Part shown: one piece after another, positions 44,064-53,272 of the stretch
Layout of the letters: each line of letters begins with the position of its first letter
How positions within the stretch are numbered: position 1 is the first letter of the stretch
Assembly (NCBI RefSeq): GCF_014904745.1
Contig: NZ_JACZCS010000008.1
Coordinates: forward strand, 124,001-188,000
Source: Oricola nitratireducens
GTDB lineage: Bacteria; Pseudomonadota; Alphaproteobacteria; Rhizobiales; Rhizobiaceae
Reading direction: 5' to 3'
Length of the DNA: 64,000 nt
Position numbers and translations under genes: made by a program
Notes under the pieces: generated by a model
Databases searched by the model: none
Seen by the model: only the letters and a program-made list of their open reading frames with translations
Told to the model about the DNA's origin: nothing

Positions 44064-45620
44064 TCAAGCGCCGTGTCGTTCGGTCTGACCGTCGCCTTTT
44101 CTCCCGTCCGGGTTGCCTGTTCCGCGAAGCAGCAGGACGAGGGGGGCGAGCAGGACGAAGCTGCCGGAGATGAAGACGAATGTATTGACGAAGCCGATCA
44201 TCGCCGACTGCTCGGTCAGTTGCCGGTAGAGGATCGCGATCGTTTCGGGCGACCCCAGTTTCAGATGCAGATGCGCGAGCCAGGCCAGCATGTCCGGGTT
44301 CGAGGGCACGAGATTCGTGGCGAGGGCGCCTTTGGCTTCGGCGATCTTGCGTGTCAGTACGGTGCTTGCGATCGAGATGCCGATGCTCGAGCCGATGGTG
44401 CGGCTGAGATTGAAGATGCCCGACCCGAAATCGGTTTGCGACCTGTGCAGGGTGGCGAAGGCGAGCGTCGACAGCGGCACGAAGATCATCCCCATGCCGA
44501 CACCCTGCACCATGGAGGGCAGTACGATCCAGAAGACGTCGGCCTGGAGATTGAGGACGCCCATCATGAAGGACCCGACTGCCGACAGGGTAAGCCCGGC
44601 GGTGACGAGATAGCGTGGATCTGTCCTGTTGATCAGGCCGGCAACGGTGAACATGCCGACGGCCGCGGCGAGGCCGCGCGGCGCCATGACGAGCCCGATC
44701 GTCTCGGGCGGGTAGCCGAAAAGCTGGCTCATCATGATCGGCTGCAGGGCGATGGTGCCGAACATGCCGAGCCCGAAGGCCATCATCATCAGCGAGGCGG
44801 TGGCGAGATTGCGGTCGCGCAACAGGTTGATCCTGAGGATCGCGTCATTGCGGCCGAGACTACGCAGGATAAACGCCGCGAGCCCGACGACCGCGACCAC
44901 GAGCAGGGCGGTTATCAGGCCGGAATTGAACCAGTCGCGCTGGTTGCCCTGGTCGAGCATGGCCTGAAGCGCGCCGACTCCGACGGCCAGCAGCAGTGCG
45001 CCGAACCAGTCGGCGGGGACCTTGTTGCGTGTCGTCTCGCGCAGGAAGGCGCCGAGCAGGACGATATTCAACAGTCCTGTCGGCACATTGATGTAGAACA
45101 CCCAACGCCAGGACAGATGTTGCGAAATATATCCGCCCAGCGTCGGACCGAGGATCGGGCCGAGCATGATGCCGATGCCCCAGATCGCCATGGCGCGGCC
45201 GCGCTTGTCGGGCGGGAACGTGTCCACCATGACGGATTGCGACACCGGCACGATGCTGGCGCCGAAGACGCCCTGCGCGAGGCGGAACAGCACCATCGCC
45301 GAAAGGGTGGTGGCCTGTCCGCAAAGCGCCGACGCGGCGACGAAACCGGTGACGCTTGCGAGCATCAGGCGTTTGCGGCCGAGACGCTGCGCAAGCACGC
45401 CGCCGAGCGGAATGACCACGGCCTCGGCGACGATATAGGAGGTCAGCACCCAGGTGATCTGGTCGCTGGTGGCGCCGAGCGCGCCCATCATCTCGTCCAG
45501 GTTCACATTGACCACCGTCATGTCGAGGATGACCATGATCGTGGCCAGCATGACGGCGATCGATACGAGCAGCGGATTGCCCGCATCGGGGCGGACGTCG
45601 GGAACGGCCGCGGTTCCCAT
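44064..45620 (-). CDS. MFS multidrug efflux transporter, EmrB/DHA2-type
   Basis: Inner-membrane drug:proton antiporter of 518 residues with 14 predicted helices. The DHA2 motif region LDMTVVNVNLDEMMGALGAT is at the N terminus, and RLAQGVFGASIVPVSQSVMV is the motif C region. It begins 2 bases after the EmrA-like gene, so the two form a pump with an outer membrane channel encoded elsewhere. It is the last gene of an operon that appears to start at a sigma54 promoter near 48060. Confidence 0.88.
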   Translation of the reverse strand: MGTAAVPDVRPDAGNPLLVSIAVMLATIMVILDMTVVNVNLDEMMGALGATSDQITWVLTSYIVAEAVVIPLGGVLAQRLGRKRLMLASVTGFVAASALCGQATTLSAMVLFRLAQGVFGASIVPVSQSVMVDTFPPDKRGRAMAIWGIGIMLGPILGPTLGGYISQHLSWRWVFYINVPTGLLNIVLLGAFLRETTRNKVPADWFGALLLAVGVGALQAMLDQGNQRDWFNSGLITALLVVAVVGLAAFILRSLGRNDAILRINLLRDRNLATASLMMMAFGLGMFGTIALQPIMMSQLFGYPPETIGLVMAPRGLAAAVGMFTVAGLINRTDPRYLVTAGLTLSAVGSFMMGVLNLQADVFWIVLPSMVQGVGMGMIFVPLSTLAFATLHRSQTDFGSGIFNLSRTIGSSIGISIASTVLTRKIAEAKGALATNLVPSNPDMLAWLAHLHLKLGSPETIAILYRQLTEQSAMIGFVNTFVFISGSFVLLAPLVLLLRGTGNPDGRKGDGQTERHGA

Positions 45621-45622
45621 GA

Positions 45623-46714
45623 TCAGCCGCCGGCCGTGTCGACCGTCGCCGTGGCCGAACCGCCGACCCTGAGGGCGGCGAGGTCAGGCGAGGGATCGAG
45701 CCTGATGCGAACGGGGAAACGCTGCGTGACCTTCACCCAGTTGCCGGTGGCGTTTTCGGGCGGAAACAGCGAAAAGCTCGCGCCGCTTGCCGGGCTGACC
45801 GAGATGACAGTTCCGGAAAAGGTGACGCCGGGAACCATGTCGACCGAAACGCTTGCCTTCTGGCCGGGCTTTATTCTTGAGAGATTGCTTTCCTTGAAAT
45901 TGGCATCGACCCACCAGTCGCCGGTTTCGATCAGCTGGAGCATTTCCACGCCCGACGCGGCCAGCGTGCCGGGGCGCGCCGATATCTTGCCGACAATACC
46001 GTCCGCAGGCGCGGCAATCTTCGTGTGGGCCAGATTCAATTCGGCAGCCTCGAGCTGCGCCTTCGCCGCGAGGATGAGAGGATTTTTCTCGCCGGAAACG
46101 CCGAGCTGGGCCCTGGCCGTTTCGAGTGCGCTGGCCGCAGCGTTCGCGCCGGCTTTCGCCTCGCGCAGCGCGGCCTTCTGGGTGTCGCCCTGGGCTTTCG
46201 GAACAGTTCCGTCGGCGACGAGCGGGCCGATCCTGTCCCAGGCGCTTTGCGCATCGGCGAGCACTGCCTTTTTTACCGCCAGTTGCGCCTTCGCTTCGTT
46301 GACCGCGCTTTGCAGCATTTGCACCTTCTGCCGTGCCTGCGCCAGGTTCGCCTGCGCGGCATCGACGGCGTTGCTGAAGGACGCGGGATCGATGCGGACC
46401 AGAAGGTCGCCCTTCTTCACCGGCGAGAAGGATCCGGCGCCCACCGTCTCGACCGTTCCCGTCACCTCGGGGGCGACGTGAACCACATGGGCGCCGACAT
46501 AAGCGTCGTTCGTCGACGGATAGAGAGCCGCATAATGCGACCATGCCAGATAGGCCGCGATCGCGGCCGCCGCCAAAAGGACCGCGCCGGCGAGCTTGAC
46601 GGCAGTTCCATGTTTCCGGCGGCCCGGACCGGCCGTTTCCGCCGGAGAGCGGGCGGGTTCGCCGCCCGCGTCATGCGCCTTCTCCGGCTGCCTGAACGCA
46701 GTCTGGGTGTCCAT
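45623..46714 (-). CDS. HlyD/EmrA-type efflux adaptor
   Basis: Membrane-anchored periplasmic adaptor of 363 residues. After a cytoplasmic tail of about 35 residues there is one helix, then YPSTNDAYVGAHVVHVAPEV, the EmrA biotinyl-lipoyl start, a coiled-coil hairpin and the second lipoyl half near KIAAPADGIVGKISARPG. It is coupled to the DHA2 transporter just downstream. Confidence 0.88.
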   Translation of the reverse strand: MDTQTAFRQPEKAHDAGGEPARSPAETAGPGRRKHGTAVKLAGAVLLAAAAIAAYLAWSHYAALYPSTNDAYVGAHVVHVAPEVTGTVETVGAGSFSPVKKGDLLVRIDPASFSNAVDAAQANLAQARQKVQMLQSAVNEAKAQLAVKKAVLADAQSAWDRIGPLVADGTVPKAQGDTQKAALREAKAGANAAASALETARAQLGVSGEKNPLILAAKAQLEAAELNLAHTKIAAPADGIVGKISARPGTLAASGVEMLQLIETGDWWVDANFKESNLSRIKPGQKASVSVDMVPGVTFSGTVISVSPASGASFSLFPPENATGNWVKVTQRFPVRIRLDPSPDLAALRVGGSATATVDTAGG

Positions 46715-46761
46715 GGTGATAGTTCCGTTTGCGTTGTTGTCGCGTGATCGCGCGTGCCGCC

Positions 46762-47130
46762 TCAGTTCGCTCCGGCGACCAGCCGGTCGGCGCGGTCTGC
46801 GAAGTTCTTGATCCGGGTCCGGGCCCGGGCGCCGTCATAGCCCTCGGCCTTGAGTTCGGAGCAGTAGGCTGTGACGAGGAAATTGGTGATCTCCGCGTCG
46901 GTGACGCCGGGGTATTTTTTCCGCAGCTCCTGCGCGATGACGCCGACCGCATTGCCGGTGTCGTTCCCGGCCAGCGTGGCGCCATATTCGCGGATTTGCG
47001 GTTGCGTCTCGGTGATGATTCCGGGGCGCGGCAGCACGTGGGGAACCGGGCATTCGAGCGCCCGGGCGGGCAGCGCGGCGAAGAGGACGGGCAAGGCGAT
47101 GGCCGTTGCCTTGATGAAGGAAGCGTTCAT
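46762..47130 (-). CDS. small secreted protein of unknown function
   Basis: A 122-residue protein with a clear signal peptide (about 24 residues, ending PARA). The mature part of about 98 residues is alpha-helical by composition and has two cysteines (ALECPVP and TAYCSEL) that could form a disulfide. I do not recognise a family. It lies between the DUF3096 gene and emrA, with gaps of 76 and 47 bases, and is probably in the same sigma54-controlled operon. Confidence 0.75.
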   Translation of the reverse strand: MNASFIKATAIALPVLFAALPARALECPVPHVLPRPGIITETQPQIREYGATLAGNDTGNAVGVIAQELRKKYPGVTDAEITNFLVTAYCSELKAEGYDGARARTRIKNFADRADRLVAGAN

Positions 47131-47206
47131 GGAAAAAGCTCCTTGTTCGCAATGGGGAAGGGGTGGCGGCCCGGCCAGCCCCAGGCCGGACCGCCTTTCG
47201 TGCCGG

Positions 47207-47365
47207 TCAGTTGCCGACCATGCCGCCGAGGTGAGGGAAGATGCCGATCAATCCGATGAGGATCAGATAGATCGCGACGACATAGTTCAGCACTTTCGGC
47301 ACGAAGAGAATGATGAGGCCGGCAATCAGCGCCAGCAGCGGCGGGACGATGAGGATCGTGTCCAT
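47207..47365 (-). CDS. DUF3096 small membrane protein
   Basis: A 52-residue protein made of two hydrophobic helices, with the DUF3096 core FVPKVLNYVVAIYLILIGLI. The ATG at 47365 is chosen because the family begins at the first helix; the longer frame adds an Arg-rich stretch. It is 22 bases downstream of the DUF1269 gene. Function is unknown; such proteins often occur beside stress genes. Confidence 0.82.
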   Translation of the reverse strand: MDTILIVPPLLALIAGLIILFVPKVLNYVVAIYLILIGLIGIFPHLGGMVGN

Positions 47366-47387
47366 GATCTTGCCGTTCCGGCGCCGC

Positions 47388-47900
47388 TCAGGCGGCCTTC
47401 TTGCCCAGTTCGTGGCGCGAGCGCTCGAATGCATCGCGGACGCGCTGTTCCTGGGTGGTGTCGAGATTGGTGCGCATGATCCTGCCGCCGTTCGCGCCGA
47501 GCTTCTCGAGCACGCGGTCCGAGCTTGTCTGGCGGGCCATGATGAACAGGGCGGCCTGGCCCGGCTGCAGCGCCGCGGCGACCTCTTTCATGAAGGTGTC
47601 GTTGATGCCGTAGTCGCTCAGCGCGCCCATCACGGCGCCCGATGCCGCGCCGGCGGCCACTCCGAGCAGGGGATGCAGGAACAGGAGCCCCACCAGGATG
47701 CCCCAGAAAGCGCCGCCGCTGGCTCCGACGGTCCACAGATTGACCATCTGGTTGAGCTTGATGTGGCCGTTCTTGTCGGCCGTCGCGACAACGGCGTCGC
47801 CGACGTCGACGAGATATTCATGGGCCAGGTCGAGAAGCGTCGAGCGGGCCTTTTCTGCTTCTTCGGGTGTGTCGTACCCGATGACGATCAGTTCTGACAT
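47388..47900 (-). CDS. DUF1269 membrane-associated protein
   Basis: A 170-residue protein of the DUF1269 family. The N-terminal ferredoxin-like part (SELIVIGYDTPEEAEKARST) is followed by a glycine-rich hydrophobic hairpin at about residues 58-92 and a soluble C-terminal part. It is the first gene of the operon running to emrB. A sigma54-type promoter on the minus strand at 48052-48066 implies a leader of roughly 140 bases. No biochemical function is known for the family. Confidence 0.82.
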   Translation of the reverse strand: MSELIVIGYDTPEEAEKARSTLLDLAHEYLVDVGDAVVATADKNGHIKLNQMVNLWTVGASGGAFWGILVGLLFLHPLLGVAAGAASGAVMGALSDYGINDTFMKEVAAALQPGQAALFIMARQTSSDRVLEKLGANGGRIMRTNLDTTQEQRVRDAFERSRHELGKKAA

Positions 47901-48051
47901 TGTCTTGTCTCCTTGGGTCGAGAACCATGGTCAACGATGTTGACCCCGGTCCGGGCGGCCGATTCACGGGCCGTTCGCTCTCCTCCCGATTGCCGCCCCG
48001 ACCGGTTGCGCCGAGTCCGGAACGGTTTCTTCCGTGGTCGCATTCAGGGGA

Positions 48052-48066
48052 GCAAAGGGCATGCCA
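48052..48066 (-). promoter_or_regulatory. sigma54 (-24/-12) promoter for the DUF1269-emrAB operon
   Basis: On the minus strand TGGCAT-GCCCT-TTGC matches the TGGCAC-N5-TTGC consensus with only one change and the correct GG-N10-GC spacing. The paired palindromic sites at 48129-48165 are about 80 bases upstream. Confidence 0.65.
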
Positions 48067-48128
48067 TCGGATAAGGGTCTGAAAAATATGCGATAAAAGT
48101 CAGCGGCAGGGCGCGGGCGTCGCGAACT

Positions 48129-48165
48129 GGTTGATATCCACCGGATGCGTCGGCTTAAATCCACC
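48129..48165. promoter_or_regulatory. paired upstream activator sites in the divergent region
   Basis: Two 14-bp sites, GGTTGATATCCACC (48129-48142) and GGCTTAAATCCACC (48152-48165), start 23 bases apart. They lie midway between two divergent sigma54 promoters, about 80 bases from each. The first is a near-perfect palindrome (GGTTGA / TCCACC). They fit a dimeric NtrC-type activator, most simply the one encoded at 49793. The rest of the 409-base gap holds no gene. Confidence 0.65.
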
Positions 48166-48224
48166 ACATATGGGCCACAAAGGATGGAATTGACGCCGAA
48201 ACGCGCGTTTTACGGGCCTTTTGC

Positions 48225-48240
48225 TTGGCACAGGGCTTGC
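48225..48240 (+). promoter_or_regulatory. sigma54 (-24/-12) promoter for the two-component operon
   Basis: TTGGCACAGGGCTTGC is a full match to the sigma54 consensus TTGGCAC-N5-TTGC. Transcription would start near 48252, 58 bases before the kinase ATG. Confidence 0.8.
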
Positions 48241-48309
48241 GTCGGCAACAGACAGAGACACAGGCAACGCAGAGGGGCCGCGGCAAGCGGCATCACATCG
48301 AACACCGGA

Positions 48310-49788
48310 ATGTCGAAAAACAGAGCTCAATCGATGTCCAGCCGGATTCCGCCGTCGGACAGTATTCACCGCACGCTCCTGAAACCGTTCAGGCTGGCGT
48401 CGATCCTGGTCGCGGCGGCGCTTTTCGTGTCGCTTGGATTCTTGGCCTATACAGCGTGGTCATCGGCCAACCGCCTCGATCCGCTCGAGCGGCACCTGAC
48501 GCATCTGCAGGGCCTGCAGAAGACGAGCCTCGGAATCCAGGAACTGCTGATCCGCCATCTCGAAGACAAGGCGCAGGCCGAACCCGGCGAATTCGCCGAA
48601 CTGAGCGCCGGCCTCGAACAATTGTTGGAAGCCGGCGATAATCTTCATCCCGACACGCCGGACAGTTTGCGCCGGGCGCGCGACCTGCTGGATTCCGGCG
48701 GCGGGGATTCTCAGGCCAGCCTGCTTTCGGCACTGCAGGTGATCAGGCACGCGCTGAGCGAGGAAAACGACCTGCAGCGCCAGGCCGTCATGTCTACGCG
48801 CAGATCAGCCGAAACCGAATTCGCCGTCGCCGCGGTCGCGATGCTGCTGGTGCCGCTTTCCACCATGCTGCTGCTCGCCTATATCCGGCACCGGTCATTC
48901 CGCTCGATCGGCATGTTGTCGAACCTGCTCGACAATGTCGGCAATCTGGATTTCCGGACGATGGATGAGGTCGCGGCCGACGACCCGCTGGCCGGGGTGT
49001 TCGAGCGCTACAATCAGATGACGGCGAAGCTGCGCGAGGCGAATGACGCCGCCAGCCAACGGGCCGAGAACCTGGAAAACCAGGTTCGCACCGCCTCGGA
49101 GACCCTGCTGCGGCAGCAATCGGAGCTGGAAAACGGCGCCAGGCTTGCCGCCCTCGGCGAGTTCTCGGCGCGTGTCGCGCATGAATTGCGCAACCCTATT
49201 TCGGGCATCACGGTCGCGCTGCGCAATCTCGAAACGGAAATCGAGGAACCCGAACACGTCGAACGCGTGGCGCTGATCGCCGACGAGATGGATCGCGTGA
49301 CCCGGCTGCTCAATTCCCTGCTGGAAAAGGCGCCGGGCAAGCCCGAAACCCCGGTCCGGGTCAATATGACGGCGCTGGTCGGCGACGTCGCACGGCTGTT
49401 CCGGTACCAGCTTCCGCCCGGGGTGGCGGTCGAAACGGATGTCGAGGACGCGTTCTGCATGCTGCCCCGCGATACCGTTCGCCAGGTCCTCATCAATCTC
49501 CTGAAGAATTCCGGCGAGGCGATCGGCGGCGATGCGGGTGTCATCGGCGTCGAGATGAAGCGGACGGGAAACACCTGCCGGCTCGTCGTGTCGGACAGCG
49601 GTCCGGGTTATCCCGACGATCTGCTGAAGCAGGGGGTACGGCCTTTCCAGACCGGCAAGACGAGCGGGACCGGGCTTGGCATGTCGGTGATCCAGCGGCT
49701 CGTGCAATCGGTTGGCGGGGGAATCGATCTCTCGCGCGGACCCAATGGCGGGGCGGTGACCACCGTGACCCTACCCTTCGAGGACTAG
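48310..49788 (+). CDS. sensor histidine kinase
   Basis: Membrane sensor kinase of 492 residues. Helix 1 is at about 29-50, an alpha-helical periplasmic domain of about 120 residues follows, then helix 2 at about 172-191, a HAMP-like linker and a coiled coil. The phosphorylation site is His291 in VAHELRNPISG. The ATP-binding boxes follow (NLLKNSGEAI, SDSGPGYPDD, GTGLGMSVI). The open frame extends further upstream across the sigma54 promoter, so the start must lie downstream of it; ATG 48310 or 48334 are both possible. It is coupled to the response regulator 4 bases downstream. The signal is unknown. Confidence 0.88.
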   Translation: MSKNRAQSMSSRIPPSDSIHRTLLKPFRLASILVAAALFVSLGFLAYTAWSSANRLDPLERHLTHLQGLQKTSLGIQELLIRHLEDKAQAEPGEFAELSAGLEQLLEAGDNLHPDTPDSLRRARDLLDSGGGDSQASLLSALQVIRHALSEENDLQRQAVMSTRRSAETEFAVAAVAMLLVPLSTMLLLAYIRHRSFRSIGMLSNLLDNVGNLDFRTMDEVAADDPLAGVFERYNQMTAKLREANDAASQRAENLENQVRTASETLLRQQSELENGARLAALGEFSARVAHELRNPISGITVALRNLETEIEEPEHVERVALIADEMDRVTRLLNSLLEKAPGKPETPVRVNMTALVGDVARLFRYQLPPGVAVETDVEDAFCMLPRDTVRQVLINLLKNSGEAIGGDAGVIGVEMKRTGNTCRLVVSDSGPGYPDDLLKQGVRPFQTGKTSGTGLGMSVIQRLVQSVGGGIDLSRGPNGGAVTTVTLPFED

Positions 49789-49792
49789 AACG

Positions 49793-51222
<1,430 letters not shown>

Positions 51223-51226
<4 letters not shown>

Positions 51227-51822
51227 CCGGCTTGGTCGCGGCAATCGTGCAGTACGGCTATCCGGTGGTGGTGCTGGCCGTCGCGCTGGAATCGCTGGGA
51301 CTGCCGCTGCCGGGCGAGGCGCTGATGATCGCGCTTGGCGCGTCGGCGGCCACGGAGCATCTGAATATCGCGGTGATCTTCCTTTCGGTGTGGGCCGGGT
51401 CGGTGATCGGGGACAATATCGGTTTCCTGATCGGGCGGCGATATGGCGGCAAGGCCGTGTCTGTCCTCGGCAGGCGCGCCGGCCTCACGGAGACGCGGTT
51501 TGCGGCCATCGAGGCATCGTTTCGCCGTTACGGTGTTTTCGTCGTCGTCTTTGCCCGTTTCTTCGTGCTGCTGCGGCAGTTGAACGGCGTCATGTCGGGC
51601 AGCCTCGGACTTCCGTGGTGGCGTTTCCTCCTGGCCAACGTGGTCGGCGCCGCCCTGTGGGCCGGCTTCTGGCTCTATGCGAGTTCGCGCCTGTCGGCCG
51701 GTTTCATCTCCGCGATCGAAGGGGCGCACCGGATCAAGGTGGTCCTATTCAGCATGCTGATTGTCGGCGGTCTCGTCATGATTGCCATCTGGCTGTTGCG
51801 CCGGCGGCGGACAAACCGATAG
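51223..51822 (+). CDS. DedA family (VTT domain) membrane protein
   Basis: Integral membrane protein of 199 residues of the DedA/SNARE-associated family, probably a lipid-carrier flippase or a contributor to envelope and membrane-potential homeostasis. It has PLPGEALMIALGASAA near residue 28, GDNIGFLIGRRYGG near 64 and the amphipathic FARFFVLLRQLNGVMSG. It overlaps the response regulator by ATGA, so it belongs to the two-component operon. Confidence 0.88.
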
Positions 51823-51833
51823 CGCTCGCTTAC

Positions 51834-51868
51834 GGTTTAAGTGAACCATTTGCTGGCTGAAAACCACC
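51834..51868. promoter_or_regulatory. paired upstream activator sites before the glycine-zipper gene
   Basis: GGTTTAAGTGAACC (51834-51847) is a near-perfect palindrome and GGCTGAAAACCACC (51855-51868) is a second copy starting 21 bases later. Both resemble the sites at 48129-48165. They lie about 70 bases before the -24 element. Confidence 0.6.
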
Positions 51869-51918
51869 CGAAGCAGCGGGTCTCGGATCGAAAATCAAGG
51901 TAAAACAGGTGCTTACAG

Positions 51919-51935
51919 TTCGGCATGGTTCTTGC
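51919..51935 (+). promoter_or_regulatory. sigma54-like promoter of the glycine-zipper/PRC unit
   Basis: TTCGGCATGGTTCTTGC keeps the invariant GG and GC with correct spacing and a perfect TTGC. The predicted start is near 51947, 23 bases before the ATG. Confidence 0.6.
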
Positions 51936-51969
51936 GAGGTTGGCATGCAGTCAACCATGGGAGAGAGCC

Positions 51970-52638
51970 ATGACAATGAAGGCACATACCGCAGTCACCG
52001 ATGTATCGAATTCCGCGGACGGTTACGTCCTGCGCGAAGCTGTCGCCGTATTCGACAGCGAGGAGGCGTTCCTCGGGGCGGTCGACGATTTGCAGGAGCA
52101 CGGCTTCGACCGTTCGGAACTCTCCGTTCTGGCGGATGGCCGGTATATCGGCAGCGGCGTCAGCCGGCTCTTTGCCGGCGCAAGGGCGCTTACCGATATC
52201 GACAGTCTCCCGCGCGCTGCGGTGGTCAGCCCCGACGCGCTCGCGGAAGCCGAGGCGGCGGCAGTCGGCCTTCCTGTCTATATCGGGACGCTGGGTGGAT
52301 TCCTTGCCGCTGCCGCCACAGGCGGGGCCCTGGCAGCCACCATACCGCTGGCGCTTGCCGGCGGGCTTGCCGGCGGCGGCCTTGGCGCGCTCGGCGCGCG
52401 GATCATTTCGGATCGGCACCGTTCCGCCATCGAACGGCAACTGGATGTCGGAGGCATCGTCCTGTGGGTGCGGACCCGAACCCCGGATTTCGAGGAGCGC
52501 GCCCTGAGCATTCTCAAATCGGCCGGCGGAACCGACGCCCATGTTCATGAAGCGGTCGTGCGCTGGGGGGTCGACGATATCCCGCTTTCGCATGTCAATC
52601 CCGATCCGCTGCTCGAACGGAGCGCCGAATACGACTGA
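51970..52638 (+). CDS. general-stress-type protein with glycine-rich membrane hairpin
   Basis: A 222-residue protein. The N-terminal ~95 residues have a ferredoxin-like or YflT-like part (VAVFDSEEAFLGAVDDLQEH). A Gly/Ala-rich hydrophobic hairpin follows at about 103-140 (GTLGGFLAAAATGGALAATI). The C-terminal part has repeated ferredoxin-like beta strands and an acidic end. It resembles DUF1269/general-stress 17M-type proteins in layout. GGGAGAGAG precedes the ATG at 51970; a frame extension upstream would cross the promoter. No enzyme motif was seen. Confidence 0.72.
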   Translation: MTMKAHTAVTDVSNSADGYVLREAVAVFDSEEAFLGAVDDLQEHGFDRSELSVLADGRYIGSGVSRLFAGARALTDIDSLPRAAVVSPDALAEAEAAAVGLPVYIGTLGGFLAAAATGGALAATIPLALAGGLAGGGLGALGARIISDRHRSAIERQLDVGGIVLWVRTRTPDFEERALSILKSAGGTDAHVHEAVVRWGVDDIPLSHVNPDPLLERSAEYD

Positions 52639-52694
52639 CGGCGCGAGCCGGATTTCCGGCACCCCGGCCTGTCCCGCAAGAAAGGAAAACCGTG

Positions 52695-53117
52695 ATGATC
52701 GTGAACAGCAAACGGCTGCTGCCGGCACTCGCCGCCGCCGCCATCGCCCTTTCCGCCATGCCGGCCCTTTCGGCAACCACGCAGGACGCGGCCGGGGCGC
52801 CGGACGCGCATCCCAAGGTCGACAGCCCCGTCCTGTTCGGCAGCATTGACACCATGCCGGCCAATCTTGTCAGCAACATCATCGGCCACGAAGTCTATAC
52901 CGAGGACGAAAAGGATCTCGGCACGGTGTCGGACATCGTGCTGGACGACAGCAACCGGATGATCGCGCTGAAGGTCGGCGTCGGCGGCTTCCTCGGGGTC
53001 GACGAGACCTATCTGGCGGTGCCCATCGGGGATGTGCGGTTCAGCTATGTCGACGGGCACCTGCGGATCGGAACCGATCTCGTCGAACAGGACATTCGTG
53101 ACGCGACCGGCCATTAG
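52695..53117 (+). CDS. secreted PRC-barrel domain protein
   Basis: A 140-residue protein with a signal peptide (about 26 residues, ending PALSA) and one PRC-barrel domain at about 62-125, visible as IIGHEVYTEDEKDLGTVSDI and YLAVPIGDVRF. AAAGGA is spaced for the ATG at 52695, with GTG 52692 just before. Rhizobial relatives occur beside stress genes; a binding or structural role in the periplasm is likely. It follows the glycine-zipper gene by 56 bases and is probably co-transcribed. Confidence 0.8.
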   Translation: MIVNSKRLLPALAAAAIALSAMPALSATTQDAAGAPDAHPKVDSPVLFGSIDTMPANLVSNIIGHEVYTEDEKDLGTVSDIVLDDSNRMIALKVGVGGFLGVDETYLAVPIGDVRFSYVDGHLRIGTDLVEQDIRDATGH

Positions 53118-53135
53118 GCGCGGCGGTAACCGGAC

Positions 53136-53172
53136 GCATCATATCCACCATTCGGGGCGGTTGAAATCCACC
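53136..53172. promoter_or_regulatory. paired upstream activator sites before the patatin operon
   Basis: GCATCATATCCACC (53136-53149) and GGTTGAAATCCACC (53159-53172) start 23 bases apart, exactly the spacing seen at 48129-48165. The second is the best match to the palindrome consensus. They end about 50 bases before the -24 element. Confidence 0.65.
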
Positions 53173-53222
53173 ATCAGTCGTGCGGTTCGGAAAATAAACA
53201 CAATGAAATCAATATATTATGC

Positions 53223-53238
53223 TTGGCACGATTGCTGC
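53223..53238 (+). promoter_or_regulatory. sigma54 promoter of the patatin operon
   Basis: TTGGCACGATTGCTGC has a perfect -24 element and a -12 element CTGC that keeps the GC. The predicted start near 53250 is 23 bases before the patatin ATG. Confidence 0.65.
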
Positions 53239-53272
53239 GTTTGTACTCGTAGAAAGCGAAAGGCAAACGGGC

